Positions 11,090 to 23,904 of a DNA stretch of 64,000 bases are shown here, one piece after another. Origin of the DNA: Hyposmocoma kahamanoa. Lineage: Eukaryota; Arthropoda; Insecta; Lepidoptera; Cosmopterigidae. The stretch is taken from contig NW_020653852.1 in the NCBI RefSeq assembly GCF_003589595.1, positions 4,779,400 to 4,843,399 on the forward strand. Direction: 5' to 3'. The position numbers were made by a program, and so were the translations under genes. Below the pieces are notes generated by a model. That model made no database searches and was not told where the DNA came from. It worked only from the letters and a program-made list of their open reading frames with translations. The first letter of the stretch is position 1; the number at the start of each line of letters is the position of its first letter.

Positions 11090-14000
11090 GAGGAGAGGAC
11101 GGTATGGTAAAAAGCAAAACTACAAAAGCGACATTTACGACAAAAACTGAAGGCTCTTTTTCAGACTTCTTAAGTGCCAAAAAAGTGACCTGATTACTAC
11201 GAGCACGTCGTCATGAAAGAGGCAATATCTATCAAAGCCACTCAAGGCGACTCTAAGGACTTCAATTGTTCGCTACAGTAAAAAGTCTAAAATATGTATT
11301 GTAGAGTATAGTCCATAGATTTTAAGCCCCAACTACCATCACTATTGATAAATGATATAAATTATAAAAAATATCCCCAAAAATATATACGCGCAATCAA
11401 CAATAATAAAGGATATAAAGGAATTGAAAAAAAATAATTTGCTAATATTTGAACAACTAAGGTTTTAAGACAATCAAGTTACGGATTTGCCATTTGTTTC
11501 GTAATAATTGAATGTTATTAATCACACTGTCTCATAGTACGAAAGATGTTACCAAAGTTGTCAACACTATATTCTGAATATAATCATCAATTCCATATTA
11601 TTAGATCATATCGTATGTCAGTTAAACCACGTTATTAGTAATAACAATACTTCAGAATGGAATTGGTTTCATGGTTACTATTACATCTCGGTTGGTTTCT
11701 CGCGCGTCCTAAAGACACACAAGTTGTCCGAAGTGATATAAATAAAAATACTATATTTTTACAAAATATTTTTAAATTTTTAAATTGCATTAAATCTTTA
11801 CAATTTTTTTATAAAATTTCGTTTTTTTCAATTGTGGATGAATACACAGCTGCACGATAGAGTCACCGTGTGTGTGGATTAAATCAAGCGAGTATTAATA
11901 TTCGAATGAATAGTAAAAATGATGAAAGAACAAACGATGAGATGGTGAACACAAAATGACACAATTGTTGAAAAGAACTGCCACAATGCAACAAAATACA
12001 CTTCCGGACACATCGTTAGAGCCACTTTGCATTTTCAATGCCTATCAAATATCCTATACCTCTCTGCGTTCAGGTTTCAATACGAGCACTTGCATCAAAC
12101 AACAACTTTGCAACTTTGCATAACAAATAACTATTATATTTCAGCCCTTTAAAAATAAATAATAAATATATAAAGGTTTTGATTAACTAAATGACAATGC
12201 TGTAAAGAAGTTTAAATAATCTACTACAACTCGCTGTTTACAGATAAAAACGAGAAACTGATGAGTTACGTCACTGAATGTTACAAAAGTACCACAACCA
12301 GGTATAACTTTGTTTGTTTCCTTATGGAATGTGGATAAAACTATTAAGCTCGTATTTACCCGTGGTCATCCATAGAATTACGGGATAATTCGCTTTGTTA
12401 CAACCTTATTTAGCTTTACATAACCTTATTTATTATTTAGCTTCAAGAAAAACAATTTTATTGTTTTAAGGGCCTTTTTGTGGTTCACCTTGAGTTAATA
12501 TTGATTTTTCGTTACCCGAATCTATTGTTTTAAGTAGGTACACAAGTTTATGACACGAGCATAGTACCGTCGTTCTTCTTATTGTATTGATAGCATATAA
12601 TGTACTGTTGTGACCCAGAACTCAGTAGCCGCTAATAAATCTCCAAGCGTATAGGTGTTAGAGCACGCAGGGCTCAAAATGAGAACACGCACCGCACTAA
12701 CAATCCAGGTTAGTAACTAACACAATTGTCCTTACACCGACCAACCTAAATCCGAACCCTGTTTAAAGACTTCCAGATTGACCATGGCAATTCTTGTCCA
12801 GGAGGAAGTCACTCTAAGGGCAAGGCAAAGAAATACAGAAAAAAAGGATTTCTACTAATAAGAAAGAGCAATTTCTCAAAATATTTGCTAATTCTAAAAA
12901 AAAAATTATTAAAAGTAATAAAATATTGTCATTGCAAAAATACTGCTTATCTTTTTCTAATACAATTTTACTGTTAACTTTATTCTAACTTTTAGATAAG
13001 TACGTTCACTTCAAGATTTTATTTCATTTCTAATCAATTAATTGGACATTACTTACATCAAGAAATTTTTACCTCTTACATCAAATTTAAATAATCTTAA
13101 ATGAATTCAAAATTTCTTGGGTGTATTTTAAGAAAATATATTTTTAAGCAAAAAAGAAGTAGTTTGCTATTCAGATTAATATTCTACATTCTAGAGTATA
13201 TTTTTAAAGCAACATTTCGTTGCGTTTTCATAGTCAATGTTGTCGTGACATGTCGCCGGAGGCGCACGCGGTAACAATTACTTTTACTTGTGCTAGTAAT
13301 CATAACAGTCATTTATCCAAACAAACAATACGTAGTATCTCTAGTTTATTAGGGTGTCATTTGTAATCATAATTTAAGAAATTTGGTTTCAACATGAAAT
13401 CAAACTACACTTGTGACAAGCACAACTTTAACATGCAATTAGTTCCATCACGCCACTGCTAGATGGCATTAGTTGTACTCTGAAACGCGCAATCGTTTTG
13501 TTAACTTCAATAGTATAAGACATCTCATATATTTTGAATTGTTAGTGCTTTCTGCCGCTTTAGCAATTGTACGGTACTGAATGGTACTTAAGTATATGAC
13601 AAGATTCCGTCCTATTTCTGCCACTTTAAGCTTTGGCACTGAACTGATGAACTGTGTGCGCTTTCACGCCAGTGAGACATATTGTTGGGTCCATAACCCT
13701 GTAAATTTACCCTTTTTGATATTAGAATTAGAACAGATAAATATCCAGTCAAATAATTAAGTACATCCCAACTTTTCATACTTGTTTTTCAAGTCAAAAT
13801 CGGACATTTATAATAACTATTAAATATTTTGTTGAATCTAGAGTGGCTTTGTGACTTGAAGTAAATTAATTTGCTCTTTGATGAAATATTTCCGTCTTAT
13901 AATTAAAATACACTTTTGAGACATTTTTTTACTATTATCAAGTAATTATTCTCTAGCGTCTACAGGGAGAGGATCGTTTTGTTGGATTTAATAAATTTGT

Positions 14001-15870
14001 CTTCATAAAAAGAATTTTGTCTTTTTCTAAGTAATCTGTTTTTACCGTGTAGATGTTATTCTTTCGCGCCAAAAGGTTGCGACTCGCCTGAACTGGTTCA
14101 ATACTTAGAGGATCGACACATTTGACGAAACTTTTCCAGCTCTGCAGCCTCTGTTGTAGTACTGATACACATTGGGCTTTACAGTTGAAATTCAAAATTA
14201 ACTCCCTGTCACTAAAGATAACAACCTGACATCATGTTTACGTATACGTATATACAGGCTGGCCACGTTACAATCTACATGGTACGGACATGCATTTAGC
14301 GTATGTTACTTGTGTTAGTTATCTTACACATGCCTGCTAAGGTAATTCAAATGTGCCAGCTACAGGAATATGTGTATTTTGATTTGCAATTTATGGAATT
14401 ATACGCCCTTGACCTTTTTGTTGTTTTAACAGTCAGATTTGCAAAAACACCGATAAATGAATTTATTATATTAACAATATAATCCCTTTATAAGTTAATA
14501 AATAAAAAATGCGATTGTGTAAGATGGGTTAGTTCGAAATTATGCCAAAAGATGGCGTTGAAGCGTTTTGTGCAAATCTAAAACATGATATTTATTCTCC
14601 TCAAGAACCCTGACGACCTCATTACTCTCGCCCAAAAGATTACAACCCCCGCCCAGAGTAGAAGAGCCCTCAGTTCTGCGTGTACTTGCCCCTTTATTTT
14701 GATTTACCCCTAAAGCACACCCTTCTCGAGGAAGTATCTAGTAACGTCCTCAACAGTGTCCACCTAGGCACTTTCAGACTACTTAATTTATTATAAATGT
14801 TAAGTGCCTTCTGTATCATCATCGTAACATCGAATCTTATTTTAGCGTGTGGATTTTATATCTAAAAGTACCAATTAAAGTTAAATAACTTTATTAACTT
14901 TTACTACTAATACTAATACTACTAATAACTTTTTTTTAACTCTTCCATCTTTTTGCCATGCCTCCTGAATTCCATTACACAACTGTAATAAATACTAAAT
15001 TAACTTTCTGAAAGAATTAAATGTGTAAACTATGAAGTTTAGGCAATAAAAAAGTTTATCAAAGAGAGAAGCCCTTTATTTTTCAACTGAAATATAAAAA
15101 ATCAGACATCTTTTATAGAGGATGTTGCCACATGAAAACAACTTGTAAAACCAATAATTCCGAAGGTCGATAGAATGACACATCTATAAATAAATAATCA
15201 GAAGAGTTGTAGGCTAGTGGAAGAATGAGAAGAAGAAGTACACCCGCATTGGGCCTTTGGGCCAGTGGTGGACAGAGTAGTGCGGATGCTCCGTACAGAA
15301 CACGTTACGCGTGAACTCGGCACAAGCCACCCATGCGTGCATCGGGTGTACTACGTGTCGTAGGCGACTATCTTTCATGAATATCCGCACTAAATTAAAT
15401 ACTCATTAAGGACACTGCGGGTTCTATGCATGCGGACAATACTGTAGGCACAGCTATGAAACTAAACTCTCTCTTTAGACGACGCCTGTAACCAGCAATG
15501 GGTTTGCTTTTTTTTAAATATACAAATAAATTTTCCAATTATGAGCATTTAAAATTATTCTATCTGAAATAAAACCGAGGAGAACCTTCCGTGAAACACT
15601 CACCAACTACCACTTCAACTTTTTTTTGCAAATAGGAAAATTTTGTCAAATAGGTAAAAATTAGAAGCGTGGAACGTGTTGACTGATATTTTCAAGTCTT
15701 TTTTTAAATAAACAGGGTTGTTTTTAAAATACTAACAACATTGCATGACCAGATTACTAACATCATATACAAGAAATTTTATTCCATGACTTTTGACAAA
15801 ACGTAATAAATTTACCAAAAACAAACTTTGTTTTCTTATCTTTCTGACACTTTATGGAGCTTTATTTGGT
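11090..15870. other. 4.8 kb without recognised genes or repeats
   Basis: The stretch is AT-rich throughout. The 80-codon frame on the minus strand at 13953-14195 resembles no family I know. At 15240-15300 a short segment (CATTGGGCCTTTGGGCCAG, GTGGTGGACAGAG) resembles the body of SINE-3 but cannot be extended. Nothing else repeats elsewhere in the window. Confidence 0.45.
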
Positions 15871-15875
15871 AGCAG

Positions 15876-16162
15876 GTTTTTTTTACAATACCTAGTGACA
15901 GGATGAACGAGTCGAGCGTCTGGTGGTATGCGACACGCCTATCCATAACAGCTGCAGTGTTACTCAGAGCTTTAAGTCGCAAAGTTCTTATAGGCACTGC
16001 CACTGCGCCCGTCACCCTGAGACATAAGTTGACAAGTCCCATGTACCTGTAATTTTACCAGCACCCTTACCCTTTAAAACCGGAACGCACTTTAGTGCTT
16101 GGCGGCAGAAATAGGCAAGATAACAGTTTTTCTCTGGACGAACTCTTTCACAAGGAGCTCTA
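15876..16162 (-). repeat. SINE-M, near-complete copy
   Basis: The T run at 15877-15884 is the A-tail in reverse. The copy continues through GTGACAGGATGAACGAGTCG and the CCCGTCACCCTGAGACATAAG core to the head GAGCTCTAC at 16155-16162. It is full length compared with the reference copy. Confidence 0.8.
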
Positions 16163-16356
16163 CAAGTTCAAATGTGCAAGCGTCCTCTACGACAACTACC
16201 ACCCCATTTTGCGTTTTGCCTGGAGTTATAACCGCTTAGAGGGATTTATGTAAATATTTTTATTTTTTGTACGAATGTAAAATCAAATGAATAATTTATT
16301 ACCCTATGTAATAGATAAACGTTTGGCAAGAACACTGACTGCCAGTATTTTTATTT

Positions 16357-16985
16357 GTCAAAGTCAAAGTAAACTAATCATTTATTCCATAGGTAAAATG
16401 TTTACACTTGAAAACGTAATTTTTTAAGCTACTGCTCGTTCACTGTGTCGACGTTCGTGAGAATAACGAGCAAGAAACTCTAGGGATTGCTCTTTTCAAA
16501 TAAACTTAAATGCTATAGAATATATTTTGAATTATATTTGTGTGGAATCTAGACCAATGTCGTCTTTCTATACATTTTTATCTAACAAGTAGTCCACAAT
16601 TTTGTAATATAACTTTTCAATTAAAATAATTTTAATGTAGTTTCGAAACTTACGGAATAATAATCTTAATATAATAATTAAGCTCCTTAATCTTATTGTA
16701 AAAACGTATACAGTTCCCCGTAAAAGAGTCGTTTACTTTAGTTAAACGAAATCGTGGTACCATGAGTTTGGACTTAGTTCTAAAGTTAATATTATGGATA
16801 TCTTCTTTCTTAACAAAATTATGTATACTTTTACGGGCATACAAAATATTTGTATAAATGTACTGTGATGCCACAGTCATGATACCAGCTCCTTATACTT
16901 TTCTCTGAGAGAAACCCGAGAACGTAAACGGTACACAGAACAGATCGCTCGTTTTTGCAACACAAATATGGTTTGTATATATGTA
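16357..16985 (-). pseudogene. LINE 3' end (CR1/L2/Daphne-like), copy 1
   Basis: The minus-strand frame 16650-16880 begins after a region encoding SVYRLRSRVSLREKYKEL and contains the landmarks YTNILYARKSIHNF, RTKSKLMVPRFRLTKV and IRFYNKI. This is the usual C-terminal tail of reverse transcriptases of the CR1/L2/Daphne group. The 3' untranslated part follows toward 16357, where it ends in a TTTGACTTTGAC-type simple tail. The copy is truncated at its 5' end and broken by stops. The same family occurs on the plus strand at 23905-24440 and on the minus strand at 63832-64000. Confidence 0.7.
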
Positions 16986-17434
16986 ATTTCTGTGTCAAAT
17001 ATACGCAGAAACAACCAAGGCCCTGACTTTAAATATGGAAATAGAGGAGTGGGACAATGTATCCCGGCCTTCGAATTTCAATAGCGCCAAGTTCTCGATC
17101 ACGCTGTGCATAAACCCACTATCGAAGCACAAAAAACAAGAGTTTGAAAAAAAATGGCGCCCCGTTGCGCTTTGAATTATTACTTCGTTATAAAATAGAC
17201 CTTTAGTAATAACTCATGGAAACTTTTGAGATTTTCTCTTTGGGACCGGGTAATTGTACCTTTTTTATTTCAAGTGGCTTTTTTCAGAATTATGATATTC
17301 TTCATGAATGAGCTAATTTGTAGCAGAAAAATATGGCCGCGCTTTATATTTTTTATATTTTTTGGAGCACACTTAAAGGAATAAATTGTAAAAAGAACTT
17401 GGAAATACGTTTATCTTTTATAGAGAGTTCAGTA

Positions 17435-17625
17435 TTAATACAAAGATCGAACGTTAAAAACTTTACAAATTTTTCTATGTCATTGTGCATTGTTGCAGAT
17501 CTTTAGTTTTGGTTTTTAACGACTTTTTTGCCATTTGTGAGAAATCTGTGAAAGCTTTGCTTTTCTTTTCTTCTAACATTACAGCTGTCAGCGGCTAACT
17601 AGGATGTAGATGTAAGTTTTATTTA
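17435..17625 (-). repeat. SINE-2, diverged copy
   Basis: ACAAAGATCGAACGTTAAAA marks the 3' end in reverse. GGTTTTTAACGACTTTTTTG and CCATTTGTGAGAAATCTGTG then match the 5' flank shared with the copy at 28730-28995. The tRNA-like middle is not clear here. Confidence 0.5.
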
Positions 17626-17863
17626 TATCTGAGACGAATCACCGGAGAGAAGCGGGAAAAATTGTTTTGCTACATCAAATGGTTTAGGTATTTACAATTA
17701 AATAACGACCTTATAAAAAATATACAATATCATTAAGAATATTGTCTAAAGAAAGTGCTAATTCACTATAAGATAGGATATAATTTACTCGACCACATAA
17801 AAAGTCTAAAACGAATTATTTAAGAATAAAGTTTCTGACTTTGCACATAATTTTTGTATGGAG

Positions 17864-18022
17864 ATTTTTTATAATATCAAGTGACGGGCTACACCCTTGT
17901 CCGTAACAGTTGCAGTGGACTCAGAGCCTTAAATCGCAAAGATCTGAGGGGCACTGCCACTGTGCCCGACACCCTGAAACATACGTTGACAAGTCCCATG
18001 TGTCCGTAATTTCACCAATATT
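17864..18022 (-). repeat. SINE-M, 3' half
   Basis: The T run at 17865-17870 is the reversed A-tail, followed by ATATCAAGTGACGGGC and the CTCAGAGCCTTAAATCGCAA and CACCCTGAAACATACG cores. Similarity stops at 18022, so the head is missing. Confidence 0.75.
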
Positions 18023-18879
18023 CCAGAGAACTAAAACCCTTTAGTCATTAAATTCACATTTATTTCATATTTGAAAATTGCTCAGCGATTTAACGACTCG
18101 CCGCGCAGCCTATTGCTCCGTCAGTCGCCATCGGGCGCTTGTCAACGTCTCGTATTTTATTCGTTTTAATTTGAAGCGCGAGCTACGGCCCCCCACGCCT
18201 AACTTTCTATAATCTAAGCTCGCATCAAATACGTCGCCTTAACCTAGGGCATCGCAAAGTTTGACCTGATGTCAACATTTAAACAGGTTCATTATTTATT
18301 AATATTGCTTGGGTAAATAACTTTGTTATTGAATTTTTCTTCCACCTGTCCTACTTTATATTAAAAGTCGCTGTCTTTCACGAAACTTCGCAAATCAAAA
18401 CATCCACTCGCGTGTTAGCCGTAATAGGCTTGCTATTATACAAAATACATAACAAGCGTATTTGCCCCAAAGTCAAGAAAAAATATGCTGACTTTACGAC
18501 CCTATCTATATACAAAAAAACAACACTCACAAAATTCTTATAAAGATCCCCACTCCATCAATTCAAACCTCTATTTTTCTTCCTAACCTTAAGGAGGTTA
18601 GGTTCGTAAGCAAGCCATAATCAAGTTGCGTGTAACAAACTACCCCTGGAAAATGGCTGTAAGTGCGTTGTAAATCCGAGGTCTGTCGTAAAGGCAAAAT
18701 ATATGTGCAGAGCTACGTAGATCGATTGCCCAGGCCTTTTTTTAGAGACGACTTTGAAGTTTATCTTGGCCTAATATGTCTATTTTAGTTAGAATGAATG
18801 AGTACCAGACTGAATTAGTAATGCCGTCTTAGAATCTCCAATTATAAGGAGTCCTTAAGACTGAATTCGAATCTAAGAA
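18023..18879. other. Unique sequence with a GC-richer patch
   Basis: From about 18085 to 18260 the sequence is GC-richer than the surroundings and contains no repeat seen elsewhere in the window. The rest is AT-rich. No supported open frame was found. Confidence 0.35.
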
Positions 18880-18996
18880 AGCGTGATAGCCTAATGATTT
18901 TAACCTACCGCCTTTTAAGCAGGGGCCGTGGATTCGAATTCCAGCTCGCACCTCTGAATTTCTGCGAATTTATGTGTGAAGTGTAGTTTGAAATTT
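18880..18996 (+). repeat. SINE-3 left part, interrupted by an LINE
   Basis: GATAGCCTAATGATTTTAAC is a tRNA-like A-box region and GTGGATTCGAATTCCAGC a B-box region. The SINE body AATTTATGTGTGAAGTG follows. It stops at TTTGAAATTT (18987-18996) and resumes at 19485 after the RTE-like insertion. The full copy at 55318-55556 shows the uninterrupted order. Confidence 0.7.
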
Positions 18997-19484
18997 CATC
19001 ATTAAGCCATACCACGCCCACTGATAGGCCTCACCCAACGATCTCCACGACGATCGGTCCTGCGCTGCCCGCATCCATCGGCATCCCGCGACCTTTACCA
19101 GATCGTCGGTCCACTTTATGGGGGACCTACCCACTGAGTGTCGTCCGGTACGCGGTCGCCATTGAAGAACCTTCCCGCCCCAATGGCCATCGGTTCTCCT
19201 AGCTATGTGCCCCGCCCACGGCCACTATAGCTGAGCAATTCTTCGAGCTTTGTCGGTTACCTTAGTTCTCCTACGGATTACCTCATTTCTGATTCTATCA
19301 CGTAGAGAAATACCGAGCATCGCTCTCTCCATTGCCCGCTGAGTGATCATGAACCTTCTGATGTGGTCCATAGTGAGGGACCACGTGTCTGATCCGTATG
19401 TGATCACTGGCAACACACACTGGTCAAAAACTATCGTCTTGACACGAATGATGATGGTAAATTTCAAATTACCTCAATAGGTCA
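18997..19484 (-). pseudogene. RTE-like LINE, C-terminal reverse-transcriptase tail
   Basis: On the minus strand the frame 19225-19467 contains VFDQCVLPVITYGSDTW, QRAMERAMLGISLRDRI and EVIRRRTKV. After a break it continues with DGHWGGKVLQWRPRTGR, GRPPIKWTDDL and WMRAAQDRSSWR. This order is the extreme C-terminus of the endonuclease/reverse-transcriptase protein of an RTE-like LINE abundant in Lepidoptera. The insertion is flanked by the direct repeat TTTGAAATTT (18987-18996 and 19485-19494), the likely target duplication. It is a 5'-truncated insertion in SINE-3 of which only the last 0.49 kb was copied. Confidence 0.75.
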
Positions 19485-19610
19485 TTTGAAATTTACCATG
19501 ACCTTTTTGGTGAACGAAAACATCCGGCAACCTGCGTGCCGGAAATGGTTCACAACTCTTGGAAATCGTGTGCATTCCCCGAGCGGGACATACAATGAGT
19601 TGATGACGAT
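19485..19610 (+). repeat. SINE-3 right part
   Basis: TTTGAAATTTACCATGACC is followed by TTTTTGGTGAACGAAAACAT, GGTTCACAACTCTTGG and a final GTTGATGACGATTG tail. These are the body and tail of the SINE whose left part ends at 18996. Confidence 0.65.
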
Positions 19611-20655
19611 TGAAGTAGTCACCTTTGTTGCCACTCTGAGACATTACCTGAGACTTATTTTCTCAAACTCGTATCCTAAAGTACAAAGTTACAGAATTAA
19701 AATGTAAATACAAATTTTGCAGGCTGATTTCAATTCTTAAACGATTACATCCAAATTAATACCCTTGATTAGAAATTTAAAATGAAAATTAAATTGAATA
19801 TTAAAATTAAAAAAAGTAACATTCGATTCTCTACACGTCAATAAAACCGTCGTTACAATATCGTAAGAAACAATTTAAAATATTATCTACTTAACTCAAA
19901 ATGAGACAAATTTTATATGCGCTAGTTCTGGCCAAAACATCCCTTATAAAAAAAAATTAATTTATAGTTGTCGTTTTATTCTTAAATATGTCAATGTTAA
20001 ATATATTATATTTGCAAGTTGAAAATTGTTTAGATGTCTATAATAAACTATAACCAATACATCAATTTTAATGATATTTCACGGGAAGAGAGTATTTCGT
20101 TTTTCATCAATTCTCAGAAAGAAAATACATTTTGAGTTAATACATTGTGTTAACAGTGCGTCATGACAACTTAATTGTCGTGTTATCAAGGGTATATCAG
20201 TTCTCTGTGTCCTCTGCATCCACGGCATTTCTAAATTGACAAATTGCACTCTACTTCAATTTTGGATGTATATTTTATTAAATTGGACTATTTTATTTTC
20301 AAGTATACACAATTTTATTAAAAATGCAAGCATTTACTATGCTCCCACTATATGAAGTTTCCTCTTTAGACAAGTTGACAGCTCTTGGAGTCAATAATAA
20401 ACTACCATCTCCAGATCTCTCCGTCTCATCGAGAAAAGTTGAACAGTTTCCTGGTAATTATTTGTTACTTTAGCAAGTACTTACATCTAGGAGCTATTAT
20501 CAGGATTAAGTTTGGAAAAAAAGGAACAATAAACGAATCTCCAGTGGACGACAGTCGACGACATTCACTAATCCAACTGGTAGGGCCAGAAGAATGATAT
20601 TGATTATAACAAAATAATCAAGTTTTCAGACCATATAATAATCAGTGGTATATCC
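19611..20655. other. No recognised feature
   Basis: AT-rich unique sequence. The 70-codon frames here have no family resemblance. Confidence 0.4.
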
Positions 20656-20660
20656 TCAAT

Positions 20661-21114
20661 TTTTAACTGACTTCAAAAAAGGAGGAGGTTCTCAATTCGA
20701 CTGTATGTTCTTTCTTTTTTTGTATGTATGTTACGCGATAACTCCTGTATTTGTGAACCGATTTTCATGATTCTTTTTTTGTTTGAAAGGGGGTACTTCC
20801 ATAGTGGTCCCATTTCATTTTGAAGAAAATCATCCACCTCTAAGGGTGGCTGTTCATGCATGAAGATTCATTTTTATAAATAGCGCCTAACTTTAATTTA
20901 GGAGCAATTATTTTAATGGTTGATTTTGCTATTTCTCCAATTCAAGGCGTTTTTTTCTCAATATACTTTGAGTAGTAAGAACCGATTTTTATTATCTCCA
21001 GTGTCAAGTCCTGTATAGTGGCAAACTATTTCAATAAAACTAAGCAAATAGACGTAATTCCACGTACTTTTGATGTCGGTTTTTTTAGTACTCTGTACTG
21101 AGATTATACTATAT
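20661..21114 (+). mobile_element. MITE-B, full copy
   Basis: Starts TTTAACTGACTTCAAAAAAG and ends at GATGTCGGTTTTTTTAG followed by the family's TACTCTGTACTGAGATTATA. It keeps a segment (GGTACTTCCATAGTGGTCCC) that the copy at 6789-7214 has lost, and is otherwise colinear with it. Confidence 0.7.
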
Positions 21115-21337
21115 ATACTTGTCTTCAAAATTTGAAGACAAGCTTCAAAATTCAACACTTTCACTGCGACAAATATATTTGACTTGGACTTTACATTATA
21201 TACAAGGTGAAGCCTGAAAACCAGCAAATTGCTGAGGCTGTTACCTTTTCTTCAACACTGATTTAGATTTAAAGCCACTATTTTACGCCACTATTTTAAG
21301 TTTTTATGTCTCGTTGTAGTGTTGAAGAATAAAGTCC

Positions 21338-21366
21338 TTTTATTTATTTATTTATTTATTTATTTA
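21338..21366. repeat. (TTTA)n microsatellite after a possible retroposon tail
   Basis: About seven TTTA units follow GTTGAAGAATAAAGTCC. An AATAAA-type signal running into such a repeat is the usual 3' end of a LINE or SINE, but the body upstream was not identified. Confidence 0.85.
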
Positions 21367-22271
21367 CTATTGAAATGTTTGTGTTTTTAATTAACTGACT
21401 TTTTTAATAGATCTTTACATATGTTATATAAAGACGTAATAAATATAATATATTAAATCATTTAGTATTTTGTCTACTAGCAAACGCGGAACTTGTAATA
21501 TACATAAAAAAAATATTTAAGTTAAAAAGCAAAAAAATGCTATTTTGTAGCTTACCGCAACTTACGTGAGAGGTATCGAGGTACGGTATCTTAATAACCC
21601 AAATTATTTATGATATCTGTTTACTTTATAGGCTTATTCCGCTTTTGGGTGCAACCTTTTCTACCTTCCGTAATTATGTTTATCAAGTAATGTTCAAGTC
21701 CCCATTAGCAATGTTTTCCATTAACAAACGCATCTTTAATGGCTCCTCTTCAGCAGCGTTTCGCGTGCTAAATTCGGTGCAAAATAGCATCATTAAAAGC
21801 TTAAGCTGACAATTTAGAGTTCCGTAAAAAACGTGTATTTGGCTTAATTCTAAGCTATTTTGATAATGCCAGCATTTTCATTATTGGCTTAATTTAAGAA
21901 AAAACTTTATAAGACACTTTCTTGAAATATTCAGTTCGTTTCAACGGAATTTTAAATGAGCTGCTTTATTAATATTTTCAGCGACGCCTTTGTCATTTTT
22001 GTTGCTTGTTAATTTTTGTTTCGGGAGTTTTAACTATGGGAGAAGCCCAAGTTTGTTTTGTTTCACCTTTATCCTTTTTATCGTTCAATGTACTTCTTTA
22101 GAAATTTCAGAAAATAAACTTTAACGTCTCGAGTTGAATTTAAAAAAATATCGTTTAAATAGGCTGTAAACGTTCCATAAAGGTTTAGAGTCAGTCCAGT
22201 GAGTTGAATTAACTTAATACTTATCTACTGTAAAAGTACAAGGATAAAAGTAATAAATGTACTTTGTACTG
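21367..22271. other. No recognised feature
   Basis: AT-rich sequence with no supported frame, no shared repeat and no promoter-like structure that could be trusted. Confidence 0.4.
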
Positions 22272-22340
22272 TTGCCGGCAGAAATAGATAAGGTGACAGC
22301 ACTTCCGTGGACTAATTCTTTCACAAGGCGCTCTACTGCT
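22272..22340 (-). repeat. SINE-M, head fragment
   Basis: GCCGGCAGAAATAGATAAGG followed by GACTAATTCTTTCACAAGG and CTCTACTGCT is the reversed first 70 bases of SINE-M. The remainder is absent. Confidence 0.75.
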
Positions 22341-23368
22341 TCTATACTATAACTATTTATTTAAATAAAAAATCATTAGTGCCCGACCGCTAACTAAAAT
22401 GCGGCTATGTGACAAAACCCTTTTCTTGAAATATCATAAAAAAAACCATAACCCAGTTTTAGATACTGAAATTGTTTAATGCTATTTTAGCTACGCATCT
22501 TTAGGGTACGTTAGAATATGTCGTATACGGTAATTAATTGCTTTTAAATATGTAAGTTTGAGCCCTGGCTAATCTCTACATGCAACTTCTCTCTTAGCAG
22601 CGTTTTAGTTTTTAGACGCGAGAGTTACACATCGATATATATAAGGCAGAACCTTGAAATTAAACATCATATTATAAACTTATATCGTGAGTCTATAATT
22701 CTATAATTATACTAATGGCTAGGATGCGTATCTTTTCGTATTGATCTTTCATATAAAATCCTTTTGATATATTCTTGTTTTGCACAGGTTTTTATCAATC
22801 ATTTTCATCTACAGTACTTCTGTTTTCTCAATGGCCCACGGCGAACTTCGTGTTTCGGCTGTCGTTCTGTTTTTATTCAGTTGCCCTTTGCCTTTCGTAC
22901 AGATCGAACGCTTTCAGTCAACTAAGAAGTATTACAGTTGCTATTACATTTTTTATTTACTATACAATGGGAGGAAAACCGCTCTAGTCGCAGGCATGAT
23001 AGATAATTTACAGCGTGTACTTGTGTTTATTATTCCATCGATGGTAAACGTACTAACATAACTGTCAGATAAAAAAAATGCGCTCAGATACGAAGTGAAT
23101 TGAAATTATTAATAACCGAAAAAGTATTCATTTTTAGTTATATAAAAGAAGCACACTGTATTATTTTATATTTTTGTTAACTTGCTTATTGACATGGAGT
23201 AAATACTAATAAAAATAGGTAAATAGTTTTACAGCTCTATATAGTTCACACGGAAATCATAACAAAACAACCATATGTAGTAACGTTGTTTAAAATTCAA
23301 ATTATAATAGATTTAATTTTTTATTGAATTGATGTTCAATTATTTTTATATAAAATTACTCCAATAGT
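22341..23368. other. No recognised feature
   Basis: Two overlapping frames of 70 and 93 codons at 22775-23061 are hydrophobic and AT-driven. They have no recognisable domain, no repeat match and no initiation or splice context that would support a gene. Confidence 0.4.
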
Positions 23369-23704
23369 TTTTTTTTTAACGCACACACTCAATATAGCCC
23401 CGCACTAGGGAAACCCTGTGTCGCGGGTGCCATGGACACACATAGACAACCACAAATTACACCCAAACTCACGAGAGAAATAAATAATAATAATAATAAT
23501 AACGCATACACTCGACATAGCCCCGCACTAGGAACACCCTGTGTCGCGGGTGCCATGGACACACAAATAGATAATTACAAATTACACCCAAACTCACGAG
23601 ACAAATAAATGTAGGCTATACAAATATTTCTCCCGGCCCGGGAAGCGAACCTGGGACCTCTGCGTGGCAGTCCGGCATGGTAACCGTTCGGCCACAGAGG
23701 CAGT
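23369..23704 (-). repeat. SINE-1 dimer joined by a (TAA)n linker
   Basis: Reading on the minus strand from 23704, a complete SINE-1 carries a tRNA-like head (GCCTCTGTGGCCGAACGG), a B-box region (GGTTCGCTTCCC) and the body to GTGTATGCGTT. It ends in a (TTA)n tail, the TAA run at about 23485-23500. A second, 5'-truncated SINE-1 then begins at 23478 and ends in an A-run (T run at 23369-23379). The later insertion appears to have landed in, or replaced the head of, the earlier copy. Confidence 0.8.
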
Positions 23705-23737
23705 TAAGATAAGTTAAGTTTGTTATAATTGTTAATA

Positions 23738-23797
23738 AAAAGTTCGAACACTCAAAAAACATCCTTCGCGCCATCTATGAGAAATCTATGATAAGGC
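23738..23797 (-). repeat. SINE-2 fragment with internal deletion
   Basis: AAAAGTTCGAACACTCAAAA is fused directly to CATCCTTCG and GCGCCATCTATGAGAAATC. These flank the missing tRNA-like middle in the copy at 28730-28995. Confidence 0.55.
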
Positions 23798-23904
23798 TAT
23801 AAATATTTAGCAGACATGTTTTATATGTACATCCATGGCTTGAAACACCGTAATAGATTATAGAGTATGCTAGTGCCAAATATAAACTCTATTGTTACTA
23901 CAGT

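Noticed and set aside
13953..14195. 80-codon minus-strand frame with a Cys/Gln-rich start
   Set aside because: No domain or repeat relation could be seen, and frames of this length are common in 64 kb.
22775..23061. Overlapping 70- and 93-codon hydrophobic frames
   Set aside because: Hydrophobicity comes from T-rich sequence. There is no recognisable family, no promoter or splice evidence, and two frames compete for the same DNA.
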